Shown here one piece after another: positions 6,193-6,379 of a stretch of 6,379 bases of DNA. Numbering within the stretch: the stretch's first letter is position 1; every line of letters starts with the position of its first letter. The stretch lies in NCBI GenBank assembly GCA_003647825.1, contig QMNP01000100.1, forward strand, positions 1 to 6,379, given 5' to 3'. The translations under genes and the position numbers were made by a program. The notes below the pieces were generated by a model. The model saw only the letters and a program-made list of their open reading frames with translations, searched no databases and was not told where the DNA came from. This DNA is from Candidatus Cloacimonadota bacterium (GTDB lineage Bacteria; Cloacimonadota; Cloacimonadia; Cloacimonadales; TCS61).

Positions 6193-6379
6193 TTATTTTA
6201 GCATCAGCATCCGCTTTGTAATTGTTTTGGATGGTGTTGTAAGCTGATAGAAATAAACTCCGCTAGTTACTGATTTTCCTACATCATTTCTACCATTCCA
6301 GACAAGTTCGAATTTTCCTGCTGAGGTGTTACAATCCATTAAGGTTTTTACTTTCTGCCCTTTCATATTATAGATTTCA
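6193..6379 (-). CDS. C-terminus of a secreted protein with T9SS type A / FlgD-like sorting domain (5' end beyond the right edge)
   Basis: The last 61 codons of a minus-strand gene enter from the right edge and end at TAA (6195-6193). The frame reads IYNMKGQKVKTLMD, then SAGKFELVWNGRNDVGK, SGVYFYQL and a basic end, TITKRMLMLK. This is the usual pattern of the type A Por-secretion C-terminal sorting domain, a short FlgD-like Ig fold: IYN-x-KGQ-V-K-L, then G-x-W-G-D-GK-V-SGVYFY-L and a K-rich tail. In FCB-group bacteria it directs proteins across the outer membrane through the type IX system and is removed on export. The functional part lies outside the window, so the protein's role is unknown. 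The gene converges on ppdK, with the palindrome cluster between them. Confidence 0.85.
   Translation of the reverse strand, partial: EIYNMKGQKVKTLMDCNTSAGKFELVWNGRNDVGKSVTSGVYFYQLTTPSKTITKRMLMLK

Overview
The window looks like chromosomal DNA from an AT-rich, Gram-negative FCB-group bacterium. Candidatus Cloacimonadota or a relative is my best guess. This rests on a Por-secretion (T9SS type A / FlgD-like) C-terminal sorting domain at the right edge, a glycan gene pair of a type common in Bacteroidota and relatives, clear Shine-Dalgarno sites on some genes, and palindromic intergenic repeats beginning GTCAT. The phylum is an inference from these features, not a database match.

Left part (1-2887, all minus strand): three genes read right to left. 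A PPC/DUF296 domain protein (2887-2468) comes first, then after 25 nt a polysaccharide-deacetylase-like protein (2442-757), then after 2 nt a GT4-type glycosyltransferase that runs off the left edge (754-1). The tight spacing suggests one transcript at the start of a surface-polysaccharide locus. The deacetylase-like protein keeps the family framework but appears to have lost several metal and catalytic residues. A 14-bp perfect palindrome overlaps the stop codon of the PPC gene.

Divergent control region (2888-3137): about 250 bp, and roughly 86% A+T between 2921 and 3040. It holds a plausible promoter for the minus-strand operon, a perfect but unpartnered TTGACA, a 6-bp inverted repeat, and a strong ribosome binding site for the plus-strand gene.

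Centre (3138-5858, plus strand): a complete, intact pyruvate, phosphate dikinase (ppdK) with all catalytic motifs, followed by a clean intrinsic terminator (5878-5906). It is a monocistronic central-carbon gene with no obvious functional link to the glycan operon.

Right part (5907-6379): a cluster of three palindromic repeat structures fills 5944-6183. The first is a head-to-head pair of REP-like hairpins, the second a 95-nt imperfect palindrome, and the third a 12-bp-arm inverted repeat. Beyond it lies the 3' end of a convergent minus-strand gene encoding a secreted protein with a T9SS-type sorting domain. I see no tRNA, rRNA, CRISPR array or transposase gene. The most unusual parts of the window are the repeat cluster and the degenerate deacetylase-like protein; I found no convincing new multi-gene system.
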